Notes: generated by a model not told the origin, from the sequence alone. 52,804 bases of DNA from Heterostelium multicystogenum (GCA_003667245.1 RCNN01000136.1:1-52804), one strand, 5' to 3'; counted from the stretch's first letter, positions 1 to 10,308 are shown. Made by a program: numbers and translations.

Positions 1-1048
1 CACGCGGTCAACCAGAACGGACTGCGCACCTTCCCCGACAACCTGGCTGGCCACCGCCACCCACGACCACAAGCGCGGCGAAGATACCCGTGCGCGCCTG
101 GCCGTGCTCAGCGAGGCCGCCGACTGGTATGCCGAGCAGGTGGAGCAATGGCGCCCCCTCGCCGCCCGCCTGCGCAGCGATGCCAACACGCCGTACGCGG
201 GTGACGAACTGATCCTCTATCAGGTGCTGCTGGCAGTTGGCCGCTGGACCTGCACCGCGACGATACCGAGGGCCTGGCGGACTATCACCAGCGCCTGTGG
301 CAGTGGCAGGAAAGCCCTGCGTGAAGCCAAGCTCAACAGCAGCTGGAGCGCACCCAACGAGTTGTACGAGCAAGGTGTCGAAGCGTTCCTGTCACGGCTG
401 CTGCTGGAGGACGCCGGCAAGACCCTGCGCGATGCCATCGGCGAGGCCGCCCAGGCCATCGCCCCGGCCGGCGCGCTCAACGGGCTGGCGCAATCCTTGC
501 TTCGCCTCACCGTGCCGGGCGTGCCGGACCTGTACCAGGGCGATGAGTTCTGGGACTTTCACATTGGTGGACCCTTGACAACCGCCGCCCCGTGGAACTA
601 CCCCGCACGGCAAAGGGGCTGCACACGCCGCCGGACATCGGCGAGCTGATGTTCAACTGGGCATGACGGGCGTATAAAAACAGGCGTTGATCAGCCAGGT
701 CCTGGGGTTGCGCAAGGCGCATCCGCAACTGTTTCGCCAGGGCACGTACGAGCCTCTGGAAGTGGTGGGGCGAACACGCCGAGCGGGTGGTCGCTTTCTA
801 CGCGGAATACCAGGGCAAAACAGCTGCTGGTGATGGTGCCACGCTGGCCTCACCGGCTGCTTGAAAACGGTGTGTATCCCCTGATCAACGCGCAGATTTG
901 GGGCGATACCCGGGTCCGATTACCGTTCGCCGCTCCAACCCAAAAATTGGAAGGGACTTTTCCGAACAGGCGCAGTCACACCAAACAAGGAGCTCATGAT
1001 CAGCGCTGCCCTGGGGGATTTCCCGGTCAATGTCTTTATCAATCCTGA
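1..1048 (+). CDS. treY: Maltooligosyl trehalose synthase, 3' part (TreY)
   Basis: TreY is a GH13 enzyme that turns the reducing end of a maltodextrin into a trehalosyl unit, which TreZ then releases as trehalose in the cytoplasm. Only the C-terminal third lies in the window and the gene runs off the left edge. Segments recognisable in alternating frames are the region around THDHKRGEDTRARLAVLSE (near 57-115), GVPDLYQGDEFWDF (near 518-560) and a C-terminal ELMISAALGDFPV (near 990-1030). The frame changes at least four times (near 235, 285, 560-700 and 930-1046), always by one base. The end is taken as the TGA at 1046-1048, which is approximate because the last frame change is not pinned. DUF2934 and glgX follow on the same strand, as in other pseudomonads. 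Confidence 0.85.
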
Positions 1049-1088
1049 TGATTCAAGAAAGCTGAAATTTTCTGTGAGGAGCATTGCG

Positions 1089-1357
1089 ATGAGTACTGAA
1101 GACAAACGCATCCGCGAACTGGCACATCAGATCTGGGAATCTGAAGGTAAACCCCATGGCGAGGACGCACGACACTGGGAAATGGCGCGCAAACTGGCGG
1201 AAGCCGAATCGCTGACGCCATCCAAGGCACCGAAGGCCGCCGCCAAGGCCAAGCCAAAAAGCCAAGCCCGCAGCGGCAGCGCCCAAACCGGCAAGCCAAG
1301 CCAAGCGCAGTGCCGGCGGCGAAGAAGCCTGCTGCGAAGAAGCCCCAAGGCCCCTGA
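1089..1357 (+). CDS. DUF2934 domain protein
   Basis: This is a small, highly charged protein of about 90 residues. The N-terminal part (RIRELAHQIWESEGKP.. then ARHWEMARKLAEAE) is the DUF2934 signature, a short helical motif of unknown function. The tail is an Ala-Lys-Pro-rich low-complexity stretch like a histone-H1 tail. The ATG at 1089 has a good GAGGAG ribosome-binding site ten bases upstream. Two single-base frame changes (near 1260 and 1300) interrupt the Lys-Ala tail; reading across them reaches a TGA at 1355-1357 after a KKPAAKKPQGP end. It lies between treY and glgX, where pseudomonads commonly carry such a gene, so it is presumably co-expressed with trehalose synthesis. Its role is unknown. 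Confidence 0.75.
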
Positions 1358-1481
1358 CCCAAAGATCTCCTGCAGGTGCGCCCGCACCGCAGGAGGCTAT
1401 CCAACTACCGATATCTACCCGGCATCATGCCGGAATGGCCCCGTTCGGCCCCGGAAAAACCCTTTTGGCAGGAGCATCTCA

Positions 1482-3646
1482 ATGAGCAAACCCAACAAGC
1501 CCAACTCGACGCCGGAAAACAGAGCCGTCGCGGATTCGTGAAGGTTTGCCCTTCCCTCTCGGCGCGACCTGGGACGGTCTGGGGGTCAACTTTGCGCTGT
1601 TCTCGGCCAACGCCACCAAAGTCGAACTGTGCATCTTCGACGACAGCGGCGAAGTCGAGCTGGAGCGCATCGAACTGCCGGAATACACCGACGAGACCTT
1701 CCACGGCTACCTGCCCGACGCCCACCCCGGGCTGATCTACGGCTACCGCGTGTACGGTCCCTATGACCCGGCCAACGGTCATCGCTTCAACCACAACAAA
1801 TTGCTGATCGACCCCTACGCCAAACAGCTGGTGGGCGAGCTCAAATGGTCCGAGGCCCTGTTTGGCTACACCATCGGCCATCCGGACGCCGACCCTCAGT
1901 TTCGACGAACGCGACAGCGCGCCCTTCGTGCCCAAGGTGCAAAGTCATCGACCCCGGCCCCACACCTGGGGCAACGACCAGCCAGTGCGCACGCCGTGGG
2001 ATCGCACGATCATTTATGAAACCCACCTGCGCGGCATCACCATGCGCCACCCTTCGGTGCCTGAGGAAGTGCGCGGCACCTGCGCCGGGCTGATGGTCGA
2101 CGATGTGCTCAAGCACATTCGCCAGTTGGGTGTGTCATCGGTCGAGTTGCTGCCGGTGCACGCCTTCGTCAACGACCAGCACCTGCTGCAAAAAGGCATG
2201 ACCAACTAACTGGGGCTACAACAGCATCGCCTTCTTTGCTCCGGACCCGCGCTACCTGGCCAGCGGCAAGATCGCCGAGTTCAAGGAAATGGTCGCGCAC
2301 CTGCACGAGCCAAGCTGGAAGTGATCCTGGACGTGGTCTACAACCACACCGCCGAAGGCAACGAGCAAGGCCCGACGCTGTCCATGCGCGGCATCGACAA
2401 CGCCTCGTACTACCGCCTGATGCCCGATGACAAGCGCTTCTACATCAACGATTCCGGCACCGGCAACACCCTCGACCTGAGCCACCCGTGCGTGCTGCAA
2501 ATGGTCACCGACTCGTTGCGCTACTGGGCGACCGAGATGCATGTCGACGGCTTCCGCTTCGACCTGGCAACCATCCTTGGCCGCTACCGCGACGGTTTCG
2601 ACGAGCGCCACAGCTTCCTCGTGGCCTGCCGCCAGGACCCGGTGCTGCGCCAGGTGAAAATGATTGCCGAGCCGTGGGACTGTGGCCCCGGCGGCTATCA
2701 GGTCGGCGGTTTCCCGCCGGGCTGGGTGGAATGGAACGACCGTTTCCGCGACACCGTGCGCTCGTTCTGGAAAGGTGACGACGGCCAACTGGCCGACTTT
2801 GCCGGACGCATGACCGCCTCGGGCGAGATGTTCAACCAGCGCGGCCGCCGGCCGTACAGCTCGGTGAACTTCATCACCGCCCACGACGGTTTCACCCTGC
2901 ACGACCTGGTGTCCTACAACGACAAACACAACGAAGCCAACGACGAGAACAACCAGGACGGCAGCAACAACAACCTGTCGTGGAACCACGGTGTCGAAGG
3001 CCCTACCGACGACCCGGAAATCAACGCGCTGCGCCTGCGCCAGATGCGCAATTTCTTCGCCACCCTGCTGCTGGCCCAGGGCACGCCAATGCTGGTGGCC
3101 GGTGACGAGTTCGCCCGGACCCAGCACGGCAACAACAACGCCTACTGCCAGGACAGTGAGATCGGCTGGATCAATTGGGAACTGGATGAAGACGGCAAGG
3201 CCCTGCTCAAGTTCGTCAAGCGCCTGATCAAGTTGCGCCTGGCGTACCCGATCCTGCGTCGCGGGCGCTTCCTGGTGGGCGACTACAACGAAGATATCGG
3301 GGTCAAGGATGTCACCTGGCTCGCGCCGAGCGGCGATGAAATGACCATCGAGCAATGGCAGGACAGCCATGGCCGTTGCCTGGGCATGCTGATGGATGGC
3401 CGCGCCCAGGAAACCGGGATTCGCCGCCCGGGGGCCGATGCCACATTGTTGCTGGTGGTCAATGCCCACCACGACATGGTCAATTTCCGCCTGCCACCGG
3501 TGCCGGATGGCGGCTTCTGGACCTGCATGCTCGACACCAACCAGCCGGCAGTGCGTGGCCAGGAACGCTTCGATTTCGATCACGAATATGCGGTCACCGG
3601 GCGTTCGCTGCTGCTGTTTGAGCTGCAGCATGAGGACGAGGTGTGA
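1482..3646 (+). CDS. glgX: Glycogen debranching enzyme GlgX/TreX type
   Basis: This isoamylase-type GH13 enzyme hydrolyses alpha-1,6 branches in alpha-glucan and supplies linear maltodextrins to TreY/TreZ or GlgE. It is about 721 residues. An N-terminal CBM48-like domain contains GATWDGLGVNFALFSANA. The catalytic barrel shows VVYNHTAEG (region I), DGFRFDLA with the nucleophile Asp near residue 355, AEPWDCGPGG with the acid/base Glu near 396, and FITAHDGFTL near 466. The start is the ATG at 1482 (MSKPNKPN). One-base indels occur near 1540, 1895, 1940-1960, 2207 and 2310; everything from about 2320 to the stop is uninterrupted. The stop is followed after one base by the next gene's ATG, so the cassette downstream is probably translated from the same message. 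Confidence 0.92.
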
Positions 3647-3647
3647 C

Positions 3648-4647
3648 ATGGCCTTGCATGAGTTTCTTCGCGGCTACCGGGATTACCCGGACACCCAGGC
3701 CCTTGGCGCTGCGCTGAGGGCATTGGTGGAGGAAGGCCTGGACCAGTTGCCCTTGCCGGGCAGCGGGCAAACGTTGGAACGCTTCAGCCGGCTGGCGCAA
3801 GTCGCCGGCCATGACCTGCGGTTGTGCAAGTTGTTTGAAGGCCACACAGACGCCCTGGCGATCATCGCTGAACTCGACAGCCCCTTGCCGCCGGTTGGCA
3901 GCACGTGGGGCATGTGGGCGGCCGAACCGCCCACCGCCAAGGTGCGGATCCGGCGTGACGGCCAACGTGTGCGGCTGGAGGGCCGCAAGGCCTGGTGCTC
4001 GGGCGCGGCGGTGGTCAGCCACGGCTTGCTCACGGCGTGGGATGAAGAGGATCGCCAGCAACTGGTTGCAGTGCAAATGCACCAGCCCGGCGTAACCGTC
4101 ACCGATGAGGGCTGGGCCGCCGTGGGCATGGCCGCTACCGGCAGTGTTGAAGTGCTTTTCCAGGACGCCGTTGGCCTGGCCATCGGCAAGCCTGGGGACT
4201 ATTTGGCGCGCCCCGGCTTCTGGCAAGGCGGCATCGGCATCGCCGCCTGCTGGTACGGCGCGGCACAACGCCTGGCGGAGGCCTTGCGCGAGCAGTGTGC
4301 AAAACGCCCGGAGCCCCACGCCCTGGCGCACCTTGGCAGCGTCGACAGTGCCTTGCACAGCGCGGCCTGTGTGCTGCGCGACAGCGCCACCCATATCGAC
4401 CGGCAGCCCAAGGCAGATGCCCGGCTGTTGGCACAACAGGCACGGGCCTGTATCGAAGAAACCGTCGACCAGGTGATTCACCATGTCGGCCGAGCACTGG
4501 GCGCCGGGCCGTATTGCAAGGATCCGCATTTTGCCCAGTTGATGGCCGACTTGCCGGTGTACCTGCGGCAAAGTCACGCCGAGCGCGACCTGGCCGCCCT
4601 TGGTCAACAAGTCGCCGATGAGCGGCCCAGGGAGATGGGAACTATGA
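3648..4647 (+). CDS. Acyl-CoA dehydrogenase-like flavoprotein
   Basis: The protein is a member of the acyl-CoA dehydrogenase superfamily of about 333 residues, shorter than the usual ~380. The middle domain is visible as a GRKAWCSGAAVVSHGLLTA-type segment, followed by the helical C-terminal domain (WYGAAQRLAEAL, HVGRALGAG). Its ATG lies one base after the glgX stop. As written, the frame runs on into the deacetylase gene. A one-base correction near 4625-4632 gives a C-terminus ending RWEL and a TGA at 4645-4647 that overlaps the next ATG as ATGA, so I treat the apparent fusion as an error. The substrate is unknown. In this cassette it may desaturate or oxidise a lipid or acyl group on the compound handled by the deacetylase, methyltransferase and glycosyltransferase; that is inference. 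Confidence 0.8.
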
Positions 4648-5403
4648 AGATCAATCCAATCGTCGGCCAGGGCACGCCCTTGCATGTGTGGCAAAGCTCG
4701 TCGCGACTGGCCGAGCTGCCTTGCGTAGACATTGCCGAACTGGTGCCTGAAGGCAGCCGCGCCGTGATCATCGCGCCACACCCGGATGACGAAGTCCTGG
4801 GCTGCGGCGGCCTGCTGCAAGGCCTTGCCGCGCTGGATCGCCCTATCCTGCTGATCTCCGTCACTGACGGCAGCGCCAGTCATCCCGGCTTCGCGCCGCT
4901 GGCCGGTGGAACGCCTGAGCGTGGTGCGGCCGCAAGAGTCGGCGCAGGCCCTGCACCGACTGGGATTGCCGTTGCACAGCCTGAAATGGTTGCGGGCCGG
5001 GTTCAGCGACAGCCAGGTCGCCACAGGTGAAGAAGACCTGAGCCGCTTTATCGAGCGTTACCTCAAGCCCGGCGACGTGGTCTTCACCACCTGGCGCGAA
5101 GACGGCCATTGCGACCACGAGGCCGTGGGCCGTGCCAGTGCCAAGGCGACCCGGGCGGTGGGCGCAACCTTGCTGGAGTTGCCCGTTTGGACCTGGCATT
5201 GGGCAACCCCGGAAGACAGCCAGGTGCCCTGGGATCGCGCTCGTAAAATTCTCCTGACACCTGAAGCCGTGGCCCGTAAACGGCACGCCATCCATGCCTT
5301 CGCCAGCCAGTTGGAAGGCGACCCGCAGATCGGCCTGCCGCCGGTGCTCGCGCCCTATGTGCTGGAGCGCCTGCTGCAACCTTTTGAAGTGGTGTTCGTA
5401 TGA
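4644..5403 (+). CDS. PIG-L family deacetylase, copy 1
   Basis: This is a zinc-dependent N-acetylglucosaminyl deacetylase of the PIG-L/LmbE family (GlcNAc-PI, mycothiol and bacillithiol precursor deacetylases), about 252 residues. The canonical zinc and catalytic motif APHPDDEVLGCGG is near residues 43-55, and the distal DGHCDHEAVG supplies the third zinc ligand. One frame change occurs near 4905, just after SDGSASHPGF-like sequence. The start overlaps the preceding stop and the stop overlaps the methyltransferase start (ATGA at 5400-5403). All motif residues are intact, so it should be catalytic. The substrate is probably an N-acylated aminosugar conjugate made or modified by the neighbouring glycosyltransferase; this is inferred from context only. 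Confidence 0.85.
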
Positions 5404-6001
5404 GTGTCGCCACGCCCTATTTCGACGAGCTGTTTGCCGGCAACGACGACCCTTGGGCCTTTCGGCAACGCTGGTATGAACAGCGCAAGCGGGCCCCTGA
5501 CCCTGGCGCTGCTGACCCGGCCGCGCTATGCCTCGATCTTTTGAACCCGGCTGCGCCAACGGCGAGCTGAGCTTCGAGCTGGCCCCGCGCTGTGACCGCC
5601 TGCTCTGCTGTGACACGGCGCAAGCGGCGGTCAGCCTGGCACAGGCGCGGCTGCGGGGTTTCAGCCATGCCACCGTGCAGCAGAGCCGCCTGCCGCAGCA
5701 ATGGCCCCGCGAAACCTTCGAGCTGATCGTGCTCAGCGAGCTTTGCTACTACCTGGACCCGAAGGATTTCGATGGGCTGATCGATCGCGCGCTCGCCTCC
5801 CTGACGCCTGATGGACAAATCCTCGCCTGCCACTGGCGCCCGATCATCGAAGGCTGCCCGCAGACCGCCGAACAGGTGCATGCGCGCCTCGGCCAGCGCC
5901 TGGGCATGCCGCATCTGGCGCAGCATCACGAAAGCGATTTTCTACTGGATTTATGGAGCCGCGACGGCACCACGGTTGCGACCCTGGAGGGACTGCGATG
6001 A
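5400..6001 (+). CDS. NodS-like SAM-dependent methyltransferase
   Basis: This class I S-adenosylmethionine-dependent methyltransferase has about 200 residues. Motif I is FEPGCANGELS, followed by the acidic strand end LLCCDTA and a motif with LIVLSELCYYLDPKDF. This layout matches the NodS family, whose rhizobial founder N-methylates the deacetylated end of Nod-factor precursors. The N-terminus SVATPYFDELFAGNDDPW is also typical of that family. Two one-base indels lie near 5493 and 5540. The gene overlaps its upstream and downstream neighbours by ATGA, so all four cassette genes look translationally coupled. The acceptor molecule cannot be told from sequence; an amine exposed by the PIG-L enzyme is a reasonable guess. 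Confidence 0.8.
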
Positions 6002-6657
6002 TCGGCATCCTGATACCCGTGCATAACGAAGAAAAACTGCTGCCCGAATGCCTGAAGGCTGCGATGGTCGCCGCCAGTCATCCGGGCCTGCTGGGTGAAG
6101 AGGTGCAGATTCTGACAGTGCTCGACAGCTGCAGCGACCGCAGCGCCATGATCGCCCGCGAATACCAGGTGCACAGCCTGGAAGTGCAGGCGCGAAACGT
6201 GGGCCACGTGCGCGGCGTGGGTGCGCGGCACCTGCTTAATAACGGCGCGCGCTGGATTTCCTGCACCGACGCCGACAGCCGCGTCGCTCCCGATTGGCTG
6301 GTGGCGCAACTGGCCCTGGGCGTGGATGCGGTGTGCGGCACGGTGACGGTGGACGCCTGGAGCGAGGGCTTCGACCCGGCGGCGCAGATCCGTTATCACC
6401 AGGCCTACACCGCCCGGGACGGGCATCGGCATATCCACGGCGCCAACCTGGGCGTCAGTGCCGGCGCCTACGTGCGGGCCGGCGGTTTCGAGCCCCTGCC
6501 CTGCCATGAAGACGTGGAGCTGGTGCGCCAGTTGGAGCGCTGCGGGGCTTCCATTGCCTGGAGCCACTCGCCCCAGGTGATTACCAGTGCCCGCCTGGAT
6601 TGTCGCGCCCAGGGCGGCTTCGGTGATTACCTGAAGAGCCTGATGCAGGCCTCCTGA
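5998..6657 (+). CDS. Family 2 glycosyltransferase
   Basis: This uninterrupted gene encodes 219 residues. The GT-A fold of family GT2 shows at the N-terminus as IGILIPVHNEEKLLPECL, and the metal/nucleotide-sugar binding DxD equivalent is CTDADSRVAPDWL near residues 91-103. A later HEDVEL near residue 171 is the usual acidic ED motif. There are no transmembrane helices, so the enzyme is cytoplasmic or peripheral. The start overlaps the methyltransferase stop (ATGA). It is the last gene of the treY-glgX-cassette run; about 190 bases follow before the second deacetylase. Donor and acceptor sugars cannot be predicted. Confidence 0.85.
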   Translation: MIGILIPVHNEEKLLPECLKAAMVAASHPGLLGEEVQILTVLDSCSDRSAMIAREYQVHSLEVQARNVGHVRGVGARHLLNNGARWISCTDADSRVAPDWLVAQLALGVDAVCGTVTVDAWSEGFDPAAQIRYHQAYTARDGHRHIHGANLGVSAGAYVRAGGFEPLPCHEDVELVRQLERCGASIAWSHSPQVITSARLDCRAQGGFGDYLKSLMQAS

Positions 6658-6750
6658 AAAAATTGCGACACCCGGCGGTGTTAAAGCGGCAATTCATAAC
6701 TATCATCACTGTTCCTTGCACGGCAATCCAGGGTTGGAACGCCGTCGCGC

Positions 6751-6778
6751 CGCGAGCGTGCAGTACCTGACGCTCGCG
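6751..6778. promoter_or_regulatory. Perfect 9-bp inverted repeat before the second PIG-L gene
   Basis: CGCGAGCGT (6751-6759) and ACGCTCGCG (6770-6778) are exact reverse complements separated by ten bases, in the 187-base gap between the glycosyltransferase and the second PIG-L gene. No T-run follows on the plus strand, so it is not a standard intrinsic terminator. It may be an operator, an RNA structure or a degenerate REP-like element. The rest of the gap shows no clear promoter. Confidence 0.35.
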
Positions 6779-6844
6779 TACCACAAGAGCCGTCCCGTCA
6801 ACGGGGTACGGCCTGCACCACCGATAAACAAGGACGTGACACCC

Positions 6845-7605
6845 ATGAAGCCTGCACTGTTAAGTGACAACCGCCGGGGCCCCGCGCAAATCTGGAACAG
6901 CGCCCCGCAACTCGCGCAAATCCCTGCCATCAACCCCGCAACCCTGGTGCCCAAGGGCGCCCGCGTGGTGATCATCGCCCCGCATCCCGGCGATGAAGTG
7001 ATCGCCTGCGGCGGTCTGCTGCAATTGCTCAGCACCCTTGAATACTCCCTGCAACTGATCTCCATCACCGACGGCAGCGCCAGCCATCCGGGGTCTGCCG
7101 TGTGGCCGGCCAAACGCTTGAGCGTGGTGCGGCCCCAGGAAAGTGTCGAAGCCCTGCGCCGCCTGGGCGTGCCCCTGCACAGCCTGAAATGGATCCGCGG
7201 CGGTTTCGCCGACAACGCCCTGGCCGCGCGGGAACAGCAAATGAGCCAGTTCATTGCGCGCTACCTGCAACCCGGCGACGTGGTGTTCACCACCTGGCGC
7301 AACGACGGCAATGACGACCACGACGCCGTCGGCCGTGCCGCTGCCAAAGCCTGCGCAGTCAAGGGCGTGCGCTTGCACGAACTGCCGATCTGGGCGTGGC
7401 ACTGGCCGCTTCGGGAAACCGCCGCCATCCCCTGGCAGCGCGCGCGCAAGGTGCGGCTCGACACCTGGAGCGTCGCCCGCAAGCTGCACGCCGCCCACGC
7501 CTATGCCAGCCAACTGGCAGGCGACCCGGAAATCGGCCTGGCGCCGATCCTGGCGCAGGTGCTGCTGGAGCGCATGCGCGAGCCTATGAGATTGTGTTTT
7601 TGTAG
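6845..7605 (+). CDS. PIG-L family protein, copy 2, lacking catalytic Asp
   Basis: This is a paralogue of the gene at 4644-5403, of similar length (~253 residues) and alignable throughout (for example ERLSVVRPQES / KRLSVVRPQES, SLKWLRAGF / SLKWIRGGF, GDVVFTTWR in both). It differs at the active site. The motif reads APHPGDEVIACGG, so the first Asp of HPDDE, the general base in PIG-L enzymes such as MshB (established for the family), is Gly. The zinc ligands His and second Asp and the distal DDHDAVG are kept. The enzyme may therefore be inactive, altered or regulatory. A frame change near 7583 hides the natural C-terminus; the correct end YEIVFL and its stop lie at 7603-7605. The ATG at 6845 follows AAGGACGTGACACCC, a weak ribosome-binding site. 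Confidence 0.82.
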
Positions 7606-7700
7606 GCGCACCCACTCGTCTATACCTGTAACTTCTGACAGTAGCGAACGCTCTCTCTGTGTGGCTAGCTTGGAACACCGGCTTGCAGGGAGGGCGAATC

Positions 7701-10289
7701 ATGAGCACGCGGTTTTCATCAGTGACGTATCTGAGCGTCTGCAGCGTGACGACGCTGTTGCTCAATTGGCCTCTCCCCGCGCAGGCCGCCTGTACGTTTG
7801 GTCATAACCGCAGGCAACGACACCACCCTGTGCAGCGATGGCAGTGCTGGCGCGCTGACGGATTTACAAGGAAGCAACATCCTTGAGTTCCCCGTCGGCG
7901 GCACCGGCATCATCGTCGGCAACGTGACTTATGGCGCGGGAGATGATCGGGTCACGATGGATTCCGGCGCGATCAACGGTGCGATCAATCAAGGTGACGG
8001 AAGAAATATTTTCCAACTGTTCAATGGCAATATCTCCGGCACGGTGACGCAAGGCGCGGGCGGTGATATTGCGCAAATCAGCGGCGGCAGCTCCGGTGCA
8101 ATCTCTCAGGGTGACGGGGTAGACCAGTACTTCCAGAGCGGTGGCACCGTCGCCTCACTGGCTCAGGGCGACGGCCGTGACGAGTTCACCATGAGCAGTG
8201 GCAGGATTGTCGGCGCTTTTGAAGATGGAGATGTAGCGCTGATGACCGGTGGCAGCATCGGACGGGTCGACATGAAGCTCGACAACAACCTGTTTGACCT
8301 GCGGGGTGGAGCGATCATCGGCAACCTCGTTACTGGCTTCGGAAACGACACCATCCTGGTTTCCGGAGGAACGGTTGGTGGCAACATCAGCGTCAGCGGC
8401 GGCGACGACATCATCAAAGTCAGCGGAGGGGAAATAAGTGGGCAGATTCCTCGCCAGCTTTGGCAACGATGAGTTCACTTGGGAAGGCGGCGGTCTGATC
8501 CATAAGGAAATCCTCATGGGTGATGGCGCTGACAGGGGTTTCCTGCTCAACCTGACCGAAACCACCCTGGCCTCCACACCACTTCTGGATGGTGGTTTGG
8601 GTAACGACACCCTGACCTTCGACAACACCCGATCCGCCACGCCAACCCGCTATGTCAACTGGGAAACCGTCAACCTGGACAACAATTCGCGCCTGACCCT
8701 GGGCGGCGACTTCAAGCTCGGTGACAGCGCTACGGCCACCGGTACCCTGAATATTTTTGGCAGCGCCGCCCTGCAGGTAACACAGGGCAGCATCAGCCCC
8801 TTCACGGCCGGGCAACCAGCCAACCTGAACAACGGCGGCCTGATCGACATGACCACCGGCAGTTCCAGCGCCACCGACAGCCTGACGGTCAACGGCAACT
8901 ACACCGGCAATGGTGGCGAACTGGCGCTGCAATCGGTACTCGGCGCCGACGGCTCGGCCAGTGACAAGCTGGTAGTCAGCCAGGGCACGCTGCAAGGCGG
9001 CACTACCATCACCGTCACCAACCTTGCCGGCCCCGGCGCCATGACGCTGCAGAACGGCATCCAGGTGGTTGAAGCGCTTAACGGTGCCACGAGCAGCGAC
9101 CTGGCGTTTACCCTGCGCGGTGGATCCGTTTCCGCAGGCGCCTATGAGTACTACCTGTTCAAAGGAGGCGTAACGCCGGGCACCGGGCAAAACTGGTTCC
9201 TGCGGTCCTCGGTGGTGGCGCCGCCGCTGCCCAACCCTGAGGATCCTGACGACCCAGTGGGCATTCTCCCCCCCGTCCCCGCCGATGGCACGCCGGACCT
9301 CCCGGGGATTTTCCCGGGAGAAGAACCCATACCCATCTATCGCCCGGAAGTCCCGGTGTATGCCGTGTTGTTTCCCGCCGTGCAGCAGATGGTCCAGGGC
9401 ATGCTGGGCACCTACCACGAACGCATGGGCGACCAAAGCCTGCAACGCCAACCTGGTGCACTAGCGGCCGGTTGGGGCCGGGTGTATGGCAGCAGCACGC
9501 GGCAATCATTCGCCGGCACCGTCAGCCCGTCGCTGGACAGCTCCCTGTCCGGTTTCCAGGTTGGCACTGACCTGTATGCCTGGACCAACGACGCTGGCCT
9601 GACCCAACGCTTCGGCTTCTTTGTCGGCCACAGCCGCCTGACCGGCAATGTGGCGGGTTTCAATGGCGGTTTTCAGGGCAAGGGCGCCGGCAACACCACC
9701 CTGCGCGGTGACAGCCTGGGCGCGTATTGGAGGCTCATCGGCGCCAACCGCGCCTATATCGATGTCGTGCTGATGGGCACGCGGTTCGATGGCCACAGTG
9801 AATCCGACCGGGGCGTCAAACTCCCAACCAAGGGCCACAACGTGCTGGGGTCTGTGGAGGTGGGAATGCCGTTTGCGGTGTCTGAACAGTGGGAGGTCGA
9901 GCCGCAGGCCCAGGTGATTGTCGATCGAAGCTATGTGGACAGCCAGAATGACGGAATCTCGGATGTCTCATTCCGCGCCGACACTAACGTCGTCACTCGT
10001 CTCGGTGTCCGCCTCAAGGGCAGCTACAGCGTGAGCGGCATGCCCCTGCTGCCTTATGTGCGTACCAACGTGTGGCACGCCAGCGCCGGGAATAACACCG
10101 TCACGTTCAATAACAGCACGGACATCAACACCGAACAGAAGTCCACCACGCTGGACGTCAGCACCGGGGCAACGCTGCAGGTATCGAGTACGGTCAGTGT
10201 GTATGGCGAGGTGGGGTACAACAGCAATCTGGACAGTAATCAGCTGAATGGGCGAAAAAGGCACGATTGGCATAAGGGTCGACTTCTAA
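7701..10289 (+). CDS. Type V autotransporter
   Basis: This secreted or surface-anchored autotransporter has about 862 residues. A signal peptide ends at WPLPAQA near residue 29. The passenger begins with a repetitive Gly/Asp-rich beta-helix (described separately), continues as a Ser/Thr/Gly-rich region with GNDTLTFDNT-type turns, and ends in a Pro-rich linker (PNPEDPDDPVGILPPVP, near 9228-9285). The C-terminal ~290 residues form the outer-membrane beta-barrel: GWGRVYGSS, LSGFQVGTDLYAW, RFGFFVGHSRL, DSLGAYWRLIG. Frame changes lie near 7795, 8445 and 10252; correcting the last gives a GTIGIRVDF terminus with the required final Phe and a TAA at 10287-10289. No catalytic triad was seen, so an adhesin or structural role is more likely than a protease. 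Confidence 0.88.
7940..8445 (+). repeat. Tandem ~19-residue repeats in the autotransporter passenger
   Basis: About eight imperfect units of 17-21 residues follow the pattern S-G-G-x-I-x-G-x-I-x-Q-G-x-G-x-D-x-(hydrophobic). Examples are SGGTVASLAQGDGRDEFTM and SGGTVGGNISVSGGDDIIKV. Each unit would make one turn of a right-handed beta-helix with Gly-Asp turns. The DNA is not tandemly identical, so this is an old protein-level repeat rather than a recent expansion. Confidence 0.75.
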
Positions 10290-10308
10290 GCCACAACACA
10301 TCCCCACT

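Noticed and set aside
1358..1481. Possible RNA element between the DUF2934 gene and glgX
   Set aside because: Several short GC-rich stems can be drawn but none is strong or followed by a T-run, and no riboswitch core was recognisable.
2252..3649. Long open frame on the minus strand across glgX
   Set aside because: It mirrors glgX codon by codon, has no family features, and such antisense frames are common in GC-rich genes with strong third-position bias.
3648..5030. Apparent acyl-CoA dehydrogenase-deacetylase fusion protein
   Set aside because: A one-base correction near 4625-4632 yields a natural RWEL C-terminus and a TGA that overlaps the deacetylase ATG as ATGA, the same junction seen at the other cassette genes.
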